DNA of 64,000 bases from Ahaetulla prasina (Eukaryota; Chordata; Lepidosauria; Squamata; Colubridae). Shown piece after piece: positions 9,604-24,600 of this stretch; the first letter of the stretch is position 1; each line of letters starts with the position of its first letter. Made by a program: the position numbers and the translations under genes. The notes beneath the pieces are model-generated. The model saw nothing but the letters and a program-made list of their open reading frames with translations. It did no database searches and was not told the DNA's origin. The stretch lies in assembly GCF_028640845.1 (NCBI RefSeq), contig NC_080540.1, forward strand, positions 215,371,300-215,435,299. The letters are read 5' to 3'.

Positions 9604-12600
9604 CTTGATTATATCAATTAAGGAAAAAGTTCTCCAATAAATATAAAACCTACCAATAAGAAACACCATCACCTCATAATGTCTAAAGAATTGAGGCCAT
9701 ACTGGGGGGGAAATTCCTACATATCTATCCTTTTTTGTATGTATCATTTTGCCAGAGAGAAAGAAGGCATCTGGGTTGAGAAAACTCAGGGCAATTTTTT
9801 CAACAACTGTGCTCTCAGTAACCATGAATTAAACCAACTTTGCCAATGACAATATGGCAGCAGGTTAAGCTGTTGCACTCATTCTCGATTTCATGTTAAA
9901 CCTCACACGATTCAATTAGCAAAATCCATTCTTTTCTAAATACAATAACCACTTCTGAACCAATCCAATCTCTTTGGAGGGAAAAGGAATATTTGCAGAA
10001 CATCCATACATGTTGTAATAACTTATAAAGTGTGAATTGGTTTCCACTGTATAAAGAGCCTGCTTCTCCCCCCCACCCCCCATATTATACTCCTGGGTCA
10101 AGAAGTTGAGAATAAGTCTAATCCTCCTAATAAGTATATTCATACAATACAGAAAGGCATGCCTAAAAATCCCAGACAGCAAGGTTCTTTTTTCCTGTAG
10201 TGATTTAGTGTGTTCACACCTGGATTTACTACTGATGCCAGATGTAAGAATAAGACAGGACAGATGTTAAATTACATCATGTCCCTGTGCATAGGGTTTT
10301 ACATGATACTACCATCCCTCTGCTTTGTGTACCATATATAACCAATGGTGAATTCTGATGCTAAGCACCCTAAAGGCCCTTTTATTACACTGAAAATTGA
10401 TACAGCTTCACCTTACTGTGACCTCCCTGACTCTTTTTAGGCAAGGAACTCTAAAAATTCTATAGGTATGATCACAGAGAAATTACTGTTACACAAAGTG
10501 CCACTCAGCAGTGAGAAGGAACAATGGAACACATGCCATTGCTAAATTCATGCTTGCTGTGGTTATCTGGAAATCCACCCTAGAAAATGGCTGAATGGAA
10601 AGAACATTCAGTTGTGCAACTACTCTTGTTACCCATCTCAAAATCTTGGCAGAACTTCTATTGGTCAAATCAACCCAAAAAACTACATATAAACCCTGTA
10701 GCAAAGAAGCAACCATCAGCCACTCTAAACCAATTGCTGTATTTAACCAGATGACTACTGTATTTAATCAAATAACATATTTGCATATATAACAAGTAGG
10801 TTATACTTTTGGTCCACTGTGATCTGAGAAGGTAGACAATATTTAACAAGACTCTATTTATGCACCTGATTTACTTTCTTATTAAACTCAGTACAATTTC
10901 TAAGTTTTTGATATGTGCCCTCATTGTATTCAGAAAAAAAATATACCAGTATATCTGCACCAAATTTATTCAGAATAAATGTCAGAAGAGCTTAATAAAG
11001 CCTGGTGCTTTGGAGGAAGTAACAGTAATAATTTGCAGTATTTGACAACACTATGCTATTTATGAAAACAAAAAGGATACATTCTTTCATAACAAAATTA
11101 TTTTGTTCATGGTGTTGCCACTTCCGTTCCAGATTTGTAAGCTGAAGGTAGAAAATGAAAAACATGGTAACAACAGGAATGAATACTGTATTTCCACTTT
11201 TTAACACAAGACTGACTTCCCTTCTATTTAACTGATTAGCTACGTTGCTTTCTATTAAGCATTCTGATTAACATTAATTGCAGTATAATCTTCTCTTTCT
11301 ATATGTACATGTGTGTGTATGTATGCATGTGTGTTTGTGGACAGACACACACACACACGCACACACACGGATTTAATGATTAGGGTGCTGACTTAGAAAC
11401 TGGCAGACTGCAAGTTCTAATCCTGCTTTAGATGAACTTGGAGTAAGCCATTCTCTCTCAGCCCAACCCACCTCACAGGGTTGTCATTGTAAGGAAAACA
11501 GAAGGAGGAAAGAGTATCTATCATGTATGTTCACCACCTTGATTTATTTATAAAAATAATAAAGATAGAATAAAAGTCAAATAAATAAATAAACACACAC
11601 AAACTTATTTTTATAATGATAATCTATTAAAATAACAATCCATCACAGTGAAGATTTGCTTTAGATAAGGCACAGAATTCTCCTAGTCTGTTTTGGTTTT
11701 TTGGGGGAGGGGGAGGAGTCATCAACAATTGCTTCCAAAATATTTTACTCATATTAAACTATAGTATACTCTGCACTAAGAGGGAGAAACTTCCTCACTT
11801 CCACAGCTGAATTTCCTGTCTGATGGCAGAATATGTGATTAAGAACCGGGTCTGTGCTGAGAATAGTCTAACACAATAAGTTAAACAGTGGAATTGTAGC
11901 CATTCGCTAAGCATAAATAACAAGGTTATATGGCTATTATATTTATGGCTGCTTCCTAAAAATACTAGCAGCAGTTTGCTTGCCTAATATTGCTGTTCAA
12001 ACCTTTGGAATCAAAACATGTGGGCGCCTTACAATGAAACTTTCAAAAACATTCTGTGGAAGTCAACATGTTTACTTTAAGAATATCTCACTCTAAATGG
12101 AAAATCAGAATATAAACCATTGTATACATCAAAACAACAATTGCCCATTAGTTTTTGAGTTGGAAAAATACTGTACATTTTATTTACCAGTAAATTTTGA
12201 AATATAAAATACCAAACCACAAGCACCATATGTTTTATAATTAATTGTTTTCTATGACATACTCAGCATCGAAAGTTATCAATTCATATTATAAAATTTT
12301 ATATAGCTTTCACATACCCTATATTATTGCAAAACAGTAGCCTCTATGTTCATTTCAGAAAGCTGAGTTCCATCCTCCTTTTTAATTCAAATCTGCCATC
12401 AGAGGTATTCAGTATAAAATACATCCTGCATGCCCACAGGTTAAAAACACTTGTCTCAAGAAGTTTTGAAGCAATTTAGTGTATCTTTAATAATTTACCT
12501 GTGCATGTGTTTCATTCTCCTGGAGCTGCAACTTTAGGCCTTCGTAGTCTCTATTCAAATGTTCCATAATTTTCTTGAATGCATCCCTATGTTTGGTCAA

Positions 12601-15600
12601 TCTTTCTTTCTCTTCTTGCAGTTTCTTAGCATGAGGAAATAATACAAAGTCAAACCACTCAAGGAGGAAAAAAGTATTTATATTTATAATTAAGTCTGCA
12701 GCATAACATTTACCATAAAGAGCACATAAAATGAGAGCTGATTTTTCAGAATATGATTGAAGTGGCCAGCCTTCAGTTTTAAGTTATTCTAATTTTTAAC
12801 AGGTGGAAAAATAAAAACTTGAAGATTTGCATGAATCCAGACTTCCAATTTCTTTAAAATCCATACCTTTTATGTGAATCATTTCTTTCTCTTTCGCTGT
12901 CCTCATGTACTCACTGTAGATTTAATTTTGATTCCCAGCCAGTGTTTATGAACACATTGGCTTCTGCTATTTTTTCCTAGCTTTTACTTTCTAACACATT
13001 TCCTCTTCTCATAAAATCTTTTGTTTACAGTAATAAATGGTACTTAAATGCTGAAACACTTGATATAAATAATGCACAATTAGAATAAAGGATCTAAGGG
13101 ATTACAGGATTGTAAAAAGGGAGGTACTATTCCAGATCTATCAGAAAGATATAGAGTAGGATAAAACTGGAATGGTTAATAACATATTGAAGGAGGACAC
13201 AACAAACTCCAATCCTCAAGACTCAAATTAAGCAGTAAGAGCATATTGTCCAAAAAAGCTTTACCCATGGAACAGCTCTTAGCATAAAGGAAAAACAGAA
13301 GGGATTTAAATCTAGACTGCATTTATCAGTTACAAAATATTAAAACAAAATCGCTGAAGTGAATCTGCAATTTTTTTTCCATCAGGGAAAGCGTAGCACA
13401 AAACTATCATAGCTGTATGTACTTTTTATCTGTTAAAGCTAAGAACAAAAGGAACAGTCAGAAAATGGGATTCATTGCTGTTGTATAGGATAAGAAACAC
13501 ACACACAAAAAAGGATGAACAGTGGTTCAGAAACAGATTCTAGTGCATGTTTGTTTATCTAGTATACTGGGTTATTGTCACAGAACAGTTGAAAGAATTG
13601 CACTAGCTGTTGATTTACCTGAGTTTAAAGCTTTATGTATCTATAAAATTTATATAGCTTTCACATACCCTATATTATTGCAAAACAGTAGCCTCTATGT
13701 TCATTTCAGAAAGCTGAGTTCCATCCTCCTTTTTAATTCAAATCTGCCATCAGAGGTATTCAGTATAAAATACATCCTGCATGCCCACAGGTTAAAAACA
13801 CTTGTCTCAAGAAGTTTTGAAGCAATTTAGTGTATCTTTAATAATTTACCTGTGCATGTGTTTCATTCTCCTGGAGCTGCAACTTTAGGCCTTCGTAGTC
13901 TCTATTCAAATGTTCCATAATTTTCTTGAATGCATCCCTATGTTTGGTCAATCTTTCTTTCTCTTCTTGCAGTTTCTTAGCATGAGGAAATAATACAAAG
14001 TCAAACCACTCAAGGAGGAAAAAAGTATTTATATTTATAATTAAGTCTGCAGCATAACATTTACCATAAAGAGCACATAAAATGAGAGCTGATTTTTCAG
14101 AATATGATTGAAGTGGCCAGCCTTCAGTTTTAAGTTATTCTAATTTTTAACAGGTGGAAAAATAAAAACTTGAAGATTTGCATGAATCCAGACTTCCAAT
14201 TTCTTTAAAATCCATACCTTTTATGTGAATCATTTCTTTCTCTTTCGCTGTCCTCATGTACTCACTGTAGATTTAATTTTGATTCCCAGCCAGTGTTTAT
14301 GAACACATTGGCTTCTGCTATTTTTTCCTAGCTTTTACTTTCTAACACATTTCCTCTTCTCATAAAATCTTTTGTTTACAGTAATAAATGGTACTTAAAT
14401 GCTGAAACACTTGATATAAATAATGCACAATTAGAATAAAGGATCTAAGGGATTACAGGATTGTAAAAAGGGAGGTACTATTCCAGATCTATCAGAAAGA
14501 TATAGAGTAGGATAAAACTGGAATGGTTAATAACATATTGAAGGAGGACACAACAAACTCCAATCCTCAAGACTCAAATTAAGCAGTAAGAGCATATTGT
14601 CCAAAAAAGCTTTACCCATGGAACAGCTCTTAGCATAAAGGAAAAACAGAAGGGATTTAAATCTAGACTGCATTTATCAGTTACAAAATATTAAAACAAA
14701 ATCGCTGAAGTGAATCTGCAATTTTTTTTCCATCAGGGAAAGCGTAGCACAAAACTATCATAGCTGTATGTACTTTTTATCTGTTAAAGCTAAGAACAAA
14801 AGGAACAGTCAGAAAATGGGATTCATTGCTGTTGTATAGGATAAGAAACACACACACAAAAAAGGATGAACAGTGGTTCAGAAACAGATTCTAGTGCATG
14901 TTTGTTTATCTAGTATACTGGGTTATTGTCACAGAACAGTTGAAAGAATTGCACTAGCTGTTGATTTACCTGAGTTTAAAGCTTTATGTATCTATAAAAT
15001 TTATAATTCCCTCAATTAAATGTCGTATTATGGATCCAAGGAAATGCATCTTTTTTATCACAGCTCCTGTCCTTTAGAATAGCATTCACCCAGATATATG
15101 TATGGCTCCCATGTTTCCAGTCTTTTCTAAGTCCCTTAAGACCTGGTTCTGGAACTGGGTTTAGGGTAGTTGTGGAGCCCCTGCCATGATTTTTTTCAGC
15201 TTTTGTGAATGTTATTGTTCTTGAATTATCCAGGAAATTATATTTCGCTATGTTTAACTATGTTTTAATTACACATTTGATAGTCTGAAAGCTCCTAAGA
15301 GTTTTCTTGGAATTTGGGTTAGGATTATGTCCACTTCATATCAGAGTCCTTCCTGCTTATATCTATCACAAACCTTCTTAGTTGGGTCACATCCTGAAGA
15401 TATGTGCCTAGCAGGAATAGGATATTTTGCATTGTGTCTTTCTGTTGAACAGCAGGAGATAAGCCACTTATGTTACTTATTTTGGCATTCCAACATTTTA
15501 TATTTATTTTATATGCCACTATTTTATATTGTATCTTATCTTATTATTAAATATTATTATTTTATTAAAAAATAATTGCTACCAACCTGCCTTCCATTGA

Positions 15601-18600
15601 GGACCTGTATACTGCACGAATCAAGAAGAGGGCCATGAAAATATTTACAGATCCCTCACATCCAGGACATAAACCGTTTCAACTCCTACCCTCAAAACAA
15701 CGCTATAGAGCACTGCACACCAGAACAGCTAGACACAAGAACAGTTTTTTCCCGAAGGCCATCACTCTGCTAAACAAATAATTCCCTCAACACTGTCAAA
15801 CTATTTACTGAATCTGCACTACTATTAATCTTCTCATCGTTCCCATCACCAATCTCTTTCCACTTATGACTTATATTGATATATTGACCATCATTTGTAT
15901 TGTAAATGTTGTACCTTGATGAACATATCTTTTCTTTTCTTTTATGTACACTAAGAGCATATGCACCAAGACAAATTCCTTGTGTGTCCAATCACACTTG
16001 GCCAATAAAAAATTCTATTCTATTCTATTCTATTCTTATTTACCCAATTATCAAATGTGTTATTTACTGTTTATTACAATCATAATACCAGGTAAGAATA
16101 CCATAAAAGTAAAATTAGAATTCAACATATAATTTAGTACTATAAATTATGGTAACATATTTAAGCTAAGAAAACAGTAAGTATGAACAAGGGGGGGCAG
16201 AGGTCGACCGCGAGGGCCCTCACTTGTGGGGTGCCACAGGGGTCGATTCTCTCGCCCCTTCTGTTCAACATCTACATGAAGCCGTTGGGTGAGATCATCA
16301 GTGGCTTTGGGGTGAAGTACCATCAGTACGCTGATGACACTCAGCTGTACTTCTCCACCCCAGGTCACCCCAATGAAGTTGTCGAAGTGCTGTCCCGGTG
16401 TTTGGAAGCCGTACGGGTCTGGATGGGGAGAAACAGGCTCAAGCTCAATCCCTCCAAGACGGAGTGGCTGTGGATGCCGGCATCTCGATTCAGTCAGCTG
16501 CAGCTGTTGGAGGCGAGTTATTGGCCCCAAAGGATAGGGTGCGCAACTTAGGTGTCCTCCTGGATGAGCGGCTGTCGTTTGAAGACCATTTGACGGCCGT
16601 CTCCAGGGGGGCCTTCCACCAGGTCCGCCTGGTTCGCAGTTGCGCCTTCCTTGATCGGGATGCCTTGTGCACAGTCACTCACGCACTGCTACCTCTCGCT
16701 TGGATTATTGTAATGCTCTCACATGGGGCTCCCTTGAGGTGCACTCAAGGCTTCAGTTAGTCCAGAATGCAGCTGCGCTGGTGATAGAGGGAGCCACGTA
16801 GCTCCCATGTAACACCCTCCTGCGCAGACTGCACTGGCTACCTGTGGCTTTTCGGGTGCACTTTAAGGTTTTGGTTATGACCTTTAAAGCGCCCATGGCT
16901 TAGGGCCTGGGTACTTACGGGACCGCCTGCTGTTACCACATGCCTCCCACCGACCCGCACGCCTCACAGAGAGGGACTTCTCAGGGTGCCGTCCGCCAAG
17001 CAATGTCGGCTGGCGGCCCCAGGGAAGGTCCTTCTCTGTGGGGCTCCCACACTCTGGAACGAACTTCCCGGGTTTACGCCAAATACCTGACCTTCGGACC
17101 TTTCGCCGCGAACTGAAGACACATCTTTTTATTCGCGCGGGGCTGGCTTAAATTTTATGGATTTTATAGTTTTTATTATTAATTTTAAATGGGGTTTTAG
17201 TTTTTATATATTTTAAATTTTTAGGCAAATTATAATAAGTTTTTTTAATCTTGCATTTTATATAATATTGTCTTGTTTGTCTTTATTTGCCTGTACACCG
17301 CCCTGAGTCCTTCGGGAGAAGGGCGGTATAAAAATCAAATAAATAAAATAAATAAAATAAATAAATAAAGTACAAGCACTAGTGAAGGTGGAATAAAATC
17401 TGGGTGAATTCCACACCAAACACAATTAGCTTTTAACATAACCTCAATCTTGTATTTTATATTTTAAATTTTATGTCATAGAGTATGCCTTATTTTAACT
17501 GTGATGCTTCTGACAAGAATAAACAGTAAACAAACATAACATCAAGCTGTTTGCATTACCAGCAGTATATGAACACTTTAAATCATCATTTACACCAAGG
17601 GTCTCCAAACTTGAGAACTTTAAGACTTGTGAACTTCAACTCCCAGAATTCCCCAGCTGGGGAATTCTGGGAGTTGAAGTCCACAAGTCTTAAAGTTCCC
17701 AAGTTTGGAGACCTCTGATTTACACCAACAACACCTTCTCCTTGCAGGCACTTTTCGTTCTGTAAGGTAAGGAAACATAGTTGGGATAGCCTGAAAATGC
17801 ACCTTCTTACAAAAGGAACAAAGCAATGGGAGAATGACGTGGAAACAAGTGATCCCACTGCAAGAGAAAAGAGGGAGAGCCTGTTTTGCTTGGGTTTATT
17901 TACTGCCCATTCTAAACATCCATTCCTACAAGGAAGCATCACTAATTTTCACAGTATTTCTTTCAAGTGAGAAGACTGTTGGCTGTATATGGAAAAAGTT
18001 AAATGCTATTTTTTAAAGAATTTTTTTAAATGACTTCAGTTTTTGGCGTAAAACAGTTTTTAAGCATTCACTGATATTTTTAAAGTATTTTTTTTACCAG
18101 TCTGATTATTAATCTTCTACCGGGAAGAATGGGAAGCCATTTGAAGCAGCTGGCTTGTATCTTACGTTGCAGCAGTAAATATGGGAGTTTTGCAAGTATT
18201 TTGAGTTATTACTGACACATCAAATGGCTCTGTCATACTCAGTTGAGATAAGATAGGGGGAAATAGCCCTGCATTATTTCACTGTGCCATTAACAATGCA
18301 AGCCCTACTGGGTGCAAGCGGTGGAGCATAATCCTACAAAAGTGATTACCGTATTTTTCAGACTATAAGATGTTCCAAAGTATAAGACGCACCTAGCTTT
18401 TGGGGAGAAAAACAAGGCGAAAAAAAATCTGCCTCTGCCTCCCAGCAATTTACTTCCTTGCAGCAAACAGTTGGTCAGCTTTACCACAGTCTGATTTAGC
18501 ACAAGCAGCTGATTGGTGGTTGGACTGGCCTCCTGGAATACTGCCTATCAGCTCTTCCAGGCTGTGGGGATTGCCCATCGCCACAGTCGTCACACATTGC

Positions 18601-21600
18601 TGCTGTGGTCTATCGCTGCCTCTGCATGCCCCATTTTTGGCCTCTGTGCGTCCCATTTTCAGCCTCCGTGCGCCCTGTTTTTGGCCTCTGCATGTCCTGT
18701 TTTTGGCCCGTTCCAGGTGGCAGGGATCGCTGCCACCTATCCTCGCCATTTGGTATGGGCCAGAAATGGGATGCGCGGAGGCCGAAAATGGGGCGCACAG
18801 TGATAGGCGGCAGCAGTGATGGGTGGCGATGGCAGCGGCGATCCCTGCAGCTTGGAACAGCTGATAGGTGGTATTCCGGGAGGGCGATCCAACTGCCAAT
18901 AAGCTGCTTGCGCTAAATCAGGCTGTGATGAAGCTGACCAGGCTGTTTGCTGCAAGGGAGGCAGAGGCTGAAGGGTGGGGGCCAGCGGGTGGGCGGGACT
19001 TTGGCAACATTCGCTGTATAGGATGCACAAACATTTCCACCCACTTTTTTTGGGGGGTGGGGAAGTGTGTCTTATACATCAAAAAATATGGTATATAGAA
19101 AGAGCAGTTTTTATATATATGTTTTAGCAGGCCAAAGACAATTTAATGTCAAATATTTTAGTCTGCATTTTGAAGAACTGTTTCTCAAGCATATTTCCTA
19201 AATGCTTTTTAAGAAGTTGTTACACAAAAAAGTGAACTTATTCCTGTTGCCCCAGCCGGCAGTATTGGAATCAGTGGCTTAAAACTATAGGTAATCCTCT
19301 TTTACAGGTAGTCCTTGACTTACAACAGTTCGTTTAGTGACCATTTGAAGCTACAGGCACTGAAAAAAGTGATTTATGATCGTTTTTCACTTACAACCAT
19401 TGCAGCCTCCCCATGATTACATGATCAACATTTGAATGCTTGGCAGATCATATATATGAGGGCTACAGGGTCACGTGGTCATGTGATCCCCTTTTGTGAC
19501 CTTGGGGAAGTCAAATTCACTTAACAATCAGATTACTAACTTCACAACTGCAGTGATTGACTTAACAATTGTGGCAAGAAAGGTTATAAAATGAGGAAAA
19601 TTCACCTAACAAATGTTTCACTCAGCAACAAAAAAACTGAGGCTCAATTGCGGTCGTAAGTCAAGGACTACCTGTATCAACCACAACTGGAACTGGCAAT
19701 TTGGCCTTTAAACAGGATGATCACTAAGTGAAACTGTGGCTGCGCTTATGTTTTTTACTTAATTTTCCTTTGGTTTACAAATCTGCAGAGGTCATAAATG
19801 TGAGAATTGTTTGCAAAGCAACTTTTTCATCTCCACTGTAACTGAACAGAGTAGCTAAACAAGGCTGTTGCTAAAATACTTATATAAGAAAACTAGAAAA
19901 CAGGAGGAATTTTCTAACTGTATCATTCAGTGGAATAGGCTACCGCACAAAGTGCCAAGTTCTCTTTTGCTAGATGTCTTCAAAGAGAGGCTTGGTAATC
20001 ATCTGTCAGAAATACTCTAGTAGTAGATCCAGCATTGAGCAGGAATTGGAATAGATGACTCCCAATATCCCTTGTAACTCTATGGTTTTAGGACGGACTG
20101 CTGATTACCTTTTTCTTTTCTTCTCCTGCTGTTTTCAGAGCAGGCAGATTGTTATATACTTCCAGGTCCTTGGTCATCTGTTCAATTTTTTCTTTGAGTG
20201 AACTTAGTTCATCAACCATTTTTCCCTCCAATAAGCCCATCTTCTGGAGGTCCATTTGGAGTCTCTGACTATCTATAACAAAGGAAAACAGACTAGTATG
20301 AATTACTGACATACATATTTTCCATCACAGAACATATTTACTTATCCAACAAGACAACCAAGTCCTGCTTGCCTAATTCACCTTGGCATTGATCCAGTAA
20401 AGCTCTCAAGAATGTTATCTTTTGCATACAAATATCCATTATCTGATGAACTAGCAGTATGGCAATGACTGGTGCTGAAATAGTTTACTGCTTGCAGCAA
20501 AAGCTGCCAAACTGAAATTAAGACTGTTATTCTTCATTTATATTTGTGGCTAAAATGAAGAACAATGAAAATAATTCCATTGCCTTCCTTAGCTTTAAAC
20601 GATCCAAAATGTTATAAACTCCTAGAGATTATGCTGGTAATTTAGAAGGGAAAAAAAGCAGATTACTATGATTCAAATAAAAGCAGTTCCTTTGTATACC
20701 ATTTTTGTTGACACACAATAGAGCATTGAGACCTTTTAGAAATGTTTTTAAATTCTGAACTTACATCCAGTGGCTATCCTATGGTCTGACCATTTTTATT
20801 GTAAAATAGACTGATACCTGTCCAGTTTTAAAAACACTAAATCCTTAGATACTCCAAAAATAATAACTGAATCTCAGTTTATATGAATATTCATTTCTTC
20901 TTGTACATGGTCTCATCTGGGAATTTCAGGCAGACATATTGACATCTCAGAATTATCTGACTGTATACTGTAGATGGAAATATTATTTAGGCTTCAATGC
21001 AAGATATGGAGGTATAAAATTAGCATCTGGGATAAAGTTGTATATATCATCACAATTTAAAATCCTCATGGTGTATTGTTAATTCCTTTCTTAGGATATG
21101 GCTTAACTCCTTGTCTCAGTGTCGGTCAACCTGTTCTCCTGGCTGGCCTTCTGCTTTGAGGATACATGGATTAGTGCTCTAAAATAATGATTCAAGGATT
21201 CAAATTCCTGCACTATGGAATATCTGGGAACTGAAAAAGGTACAGTCACAGCTATTTTAAATTAAAATGCTTAAATTTTAAAAATCTATTATGCATCATC
21301 ACAAAGTCAGCCTGATGTTCATATAGGATTTGGCACTTTTGGGCACATGTGTAGTCCTTCCCAAGGACCTGGGATAGGTAGGTAGGTAGATAGATCCTAC
21401 ATAGTTGCAGGATGTAAATTGTTCCAAGCAAAGCTACCTTTTGCAATTAACCAATAGTGATTTTGTCAATGCCGATGATCAATGCTGATGGTGTTCAAGT
21501 GGTACTCCTAAATGTTTTGGAATTGCACCCAAAGAATCTATTTCAAATAGTACTATATTTACTATTTCTTGTCTGCTGAACAATTGTTTAAACTTGGTGA

Positions 21601-24600
21601 AGAACATCCAAATTCAGATTCTTATCTAAAACATAGAAAGCTGCCGCTAAACAGTAAAAGCAATTCCAAAAGAGCAACAATTTGGGGATAAGACAGGCTG
21701 TTTTGCTGAACAATCTGGAGAAGGTACTAATTTTCTTCATCCAAATACCATCCTAGAGTAAAAAAAGGAAAGGAAAAGGGAGAAAAAAAACAACCCTTCT
21801 CTCTGGGAAGAGACAGGAAGAGGATGCAGTCCAGTTCCTTCTGATATGCCACTAAGTTACAGACTTCAGCAACCAGTGTGTACATAGTAGCAAATTCTGA
21901 GACAAAATTGCTTTTGTGCTTTGACCTAGGGAAACGTTAATGGGAAATGCTGCCATCAGCAAATTTGTTTACTCACAGAAGTTTCCTTTAAGGAGGGAAA
22001 GGCAGGCTACTCTGTAGTGGTATTTTACACAAAGAGGGTACTTGTAGCGTCAAAGAACTTTTCTAAAATATGGAAGACTTGTTACTAAGCAAACAGCGAT
22101 GTGTAGATTGTAAAATACATGTTTTCAAGACCAGCAGAGTCTCACCTTCCTTTTATAGTTGGTTAAACAAATCAGCAACCATAATAATAGATTAAGCAGT
22201 TTAAGAGAACTAAAACAGTATTAAAAATTGCCTTGTTCGCCTGCCTTTTTCATCTTCCCTTTAAATTGCATCTCATATATTTGTTTACAGTGCAACTCTG
22301 GTTTTAAGCCCTGACTAAGAAAGAGAGAATAACCACAGATCCACAATTCAGATATAACAAATCTATGGTCTAATCAACTCCACAAATGTTCCCATCAAGG
22401 ATGCACACAAAGTACCATATTTTTCGGACTATAAGATACACCAGTGTATAAGACGCACCAAGATTTCGAAAAGGTAAGTAAAAAAAAAAGTTTTGCCTTC
22501 CCTGGCCCTCAGGAGCAGTCTGCAGGCCTCCCAAACACTTTGCACTGACTGTTTTTTGCCCCTTTTTGCGAAAAAAGAGGCATACAGAGGATTTGAGAGG
22601 CCTGCAGAGTGCTCCTGGGGGTTGGGGGAGGCAAAATCGCCCTCACTTTTGCGAAAATTGAGTGAAAAATAGACTTGTTTTTCGCAAAAATGGAACAAGC
22701 GGGGCAGGGCTTCGGGAGGCCAAAAATAGCTGTATTCGGTATATAAGACGCATCAACATTTCCACCCTCTTTTAGGGGAGAAAAAGGTGCATCTTATACT
22801 CCGAAAAATACGGTATACAGAAAGATCTGACTCCCAAAATGGTTTGTTCGTAAATTAATATTTCTAAAAATTAATAATGCTTTTATTTTTATTCACAATC
22901 TCAATGCCTTGTAACATTATTTGGTGCCCAATGGCTTCTGAAAGATGTAAATAAAATTCCTACTTGAATTTTTTTTTTGAAACAGTATATCCATACGTTT
23001 GGGGAAATCAGCAGTATTTGCCTGATTCTATACCAGTTTCATAACTTTTATTTAAATATATATGGTAAATATGTTTCTATTTATATAATGCAAGGAAAAT
23101 ACATACAAAAGCGTAACTCTAATCATTCAACCCACAGAAAAAGGGAAAGCAAATATAATTTTGGTAGACAATCTGAGCTTTTTATTGTTTTTTATCATTT
23201 TCCACTCGTACCATCAAACAAAATTCAATAAAAAGAGCTAGACAATTAGTCAACTTGAGATATTACAATAATTTGGTTGAATCATAGTTCATCAGACTAA
23301 GTTCACTGTGGAGCAGGGAAAAACAGAGACACTGCTTCTCAAAGATCTATGGAGAACTTTACTATAAGCATTTTTTTTCTTTTCCAAATACAGCATTCCA
23401 CAAATAGCTTATTTTTTTCATAAATCTTTCCTCTCAATACTTCCTAATAGAATTTGTAAGGTTAGCTACTCGTCCAATTAAAAATCTTTCCCAGTGCTAA
23501 AACCTTAATGATGAATAGAGAACCTGAACGATGAAACAGCTGAGTCCTTGAAATATAAAAGGGGAAGTTGTTTTTTGTAATGGAATAAATATTTTTCTTA
23601 CCTGTACCCAGATTTTTAGCTGTACTCTGTGATTTTTGCATTTCACTTGATTTGAAAGTGAGATCTTCCTGCATGATCCTCAATTCTTGATTTGTTACAG
23701 AAGATATCTGCTTCATACGACTTACATTCTGCATATTACAAGAAATTTTTTTTTTGAATGTATTGTCATGTCTAAAGGCGGATCAATAAAAAACCTTTTT
23801 CCACAATAATTTTATCAGTCATGATAAATACCCTTAAGAAATGTAAATATTAGAGAATATATCTCAAATAAAGCATTGCTGTGTTATCCATACAAATAGC
23901 TTTATTACTATAGTTTACATAATGAGTCAAGGCTAAAGGTAAACAAAATATTAAAGGCGTACAATAATTTGAGGAAATGTAACCAAGGAATACTGGTAGT
24001 CCTCGACGTACAACCACAATTGAGCCTGCAATTTTTGTTGCTAGGTGAGACAATTGTTAAGTGAATTTTGCCCCATTTTACAACCTTTCTTGCCACAAAT
24101 GTTAAGTGAATCACTACAGTTATTAAGTTAGTAAGCAGGTTGTTAAGTGAATCTGGCTTCCCCATTGACTGTGCTTATCAGAAGATCTCAAAAGGTGATC
24201 ACATGACTCCAGGACACTGCAACTGTCATAAATATGAGTCAGTTGCCAAGTGTCTGAATTTTGCTCATGTGACCATGGGGATGCTGCAAAGGTCATAAAT
24301 GTGAAAAATGGTCATGTCACTTTTTTCAATGCAGTTATATAACTTTGAATGGCCACTAAATAAACTATTGTAAGACTACCTGTAGTTGTTTCTTACAAAA
24401 ATAATCCTAACCCTTAAGCACTGAAAAACATTTTCACAGGCAATGTATCCCAAAGAAAAACTGTTTCTGAAATGTTAATGGGACAATCAGATTCTACTTC
24501 CGAAATTGAGACAGCCAGTTCTAAAGGACACTATTTTCCTATGACATGGCACCTTAAGATGTTTCCAGTAAATTGACTTGTATCTGCAAAAGGCTTAATA

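Noticed and set aside
18400..18916. Overlapping open frames on both strands
   Set aside because: They lie in the arms of a fold-back transposon. Symmetry and GC content explain them.
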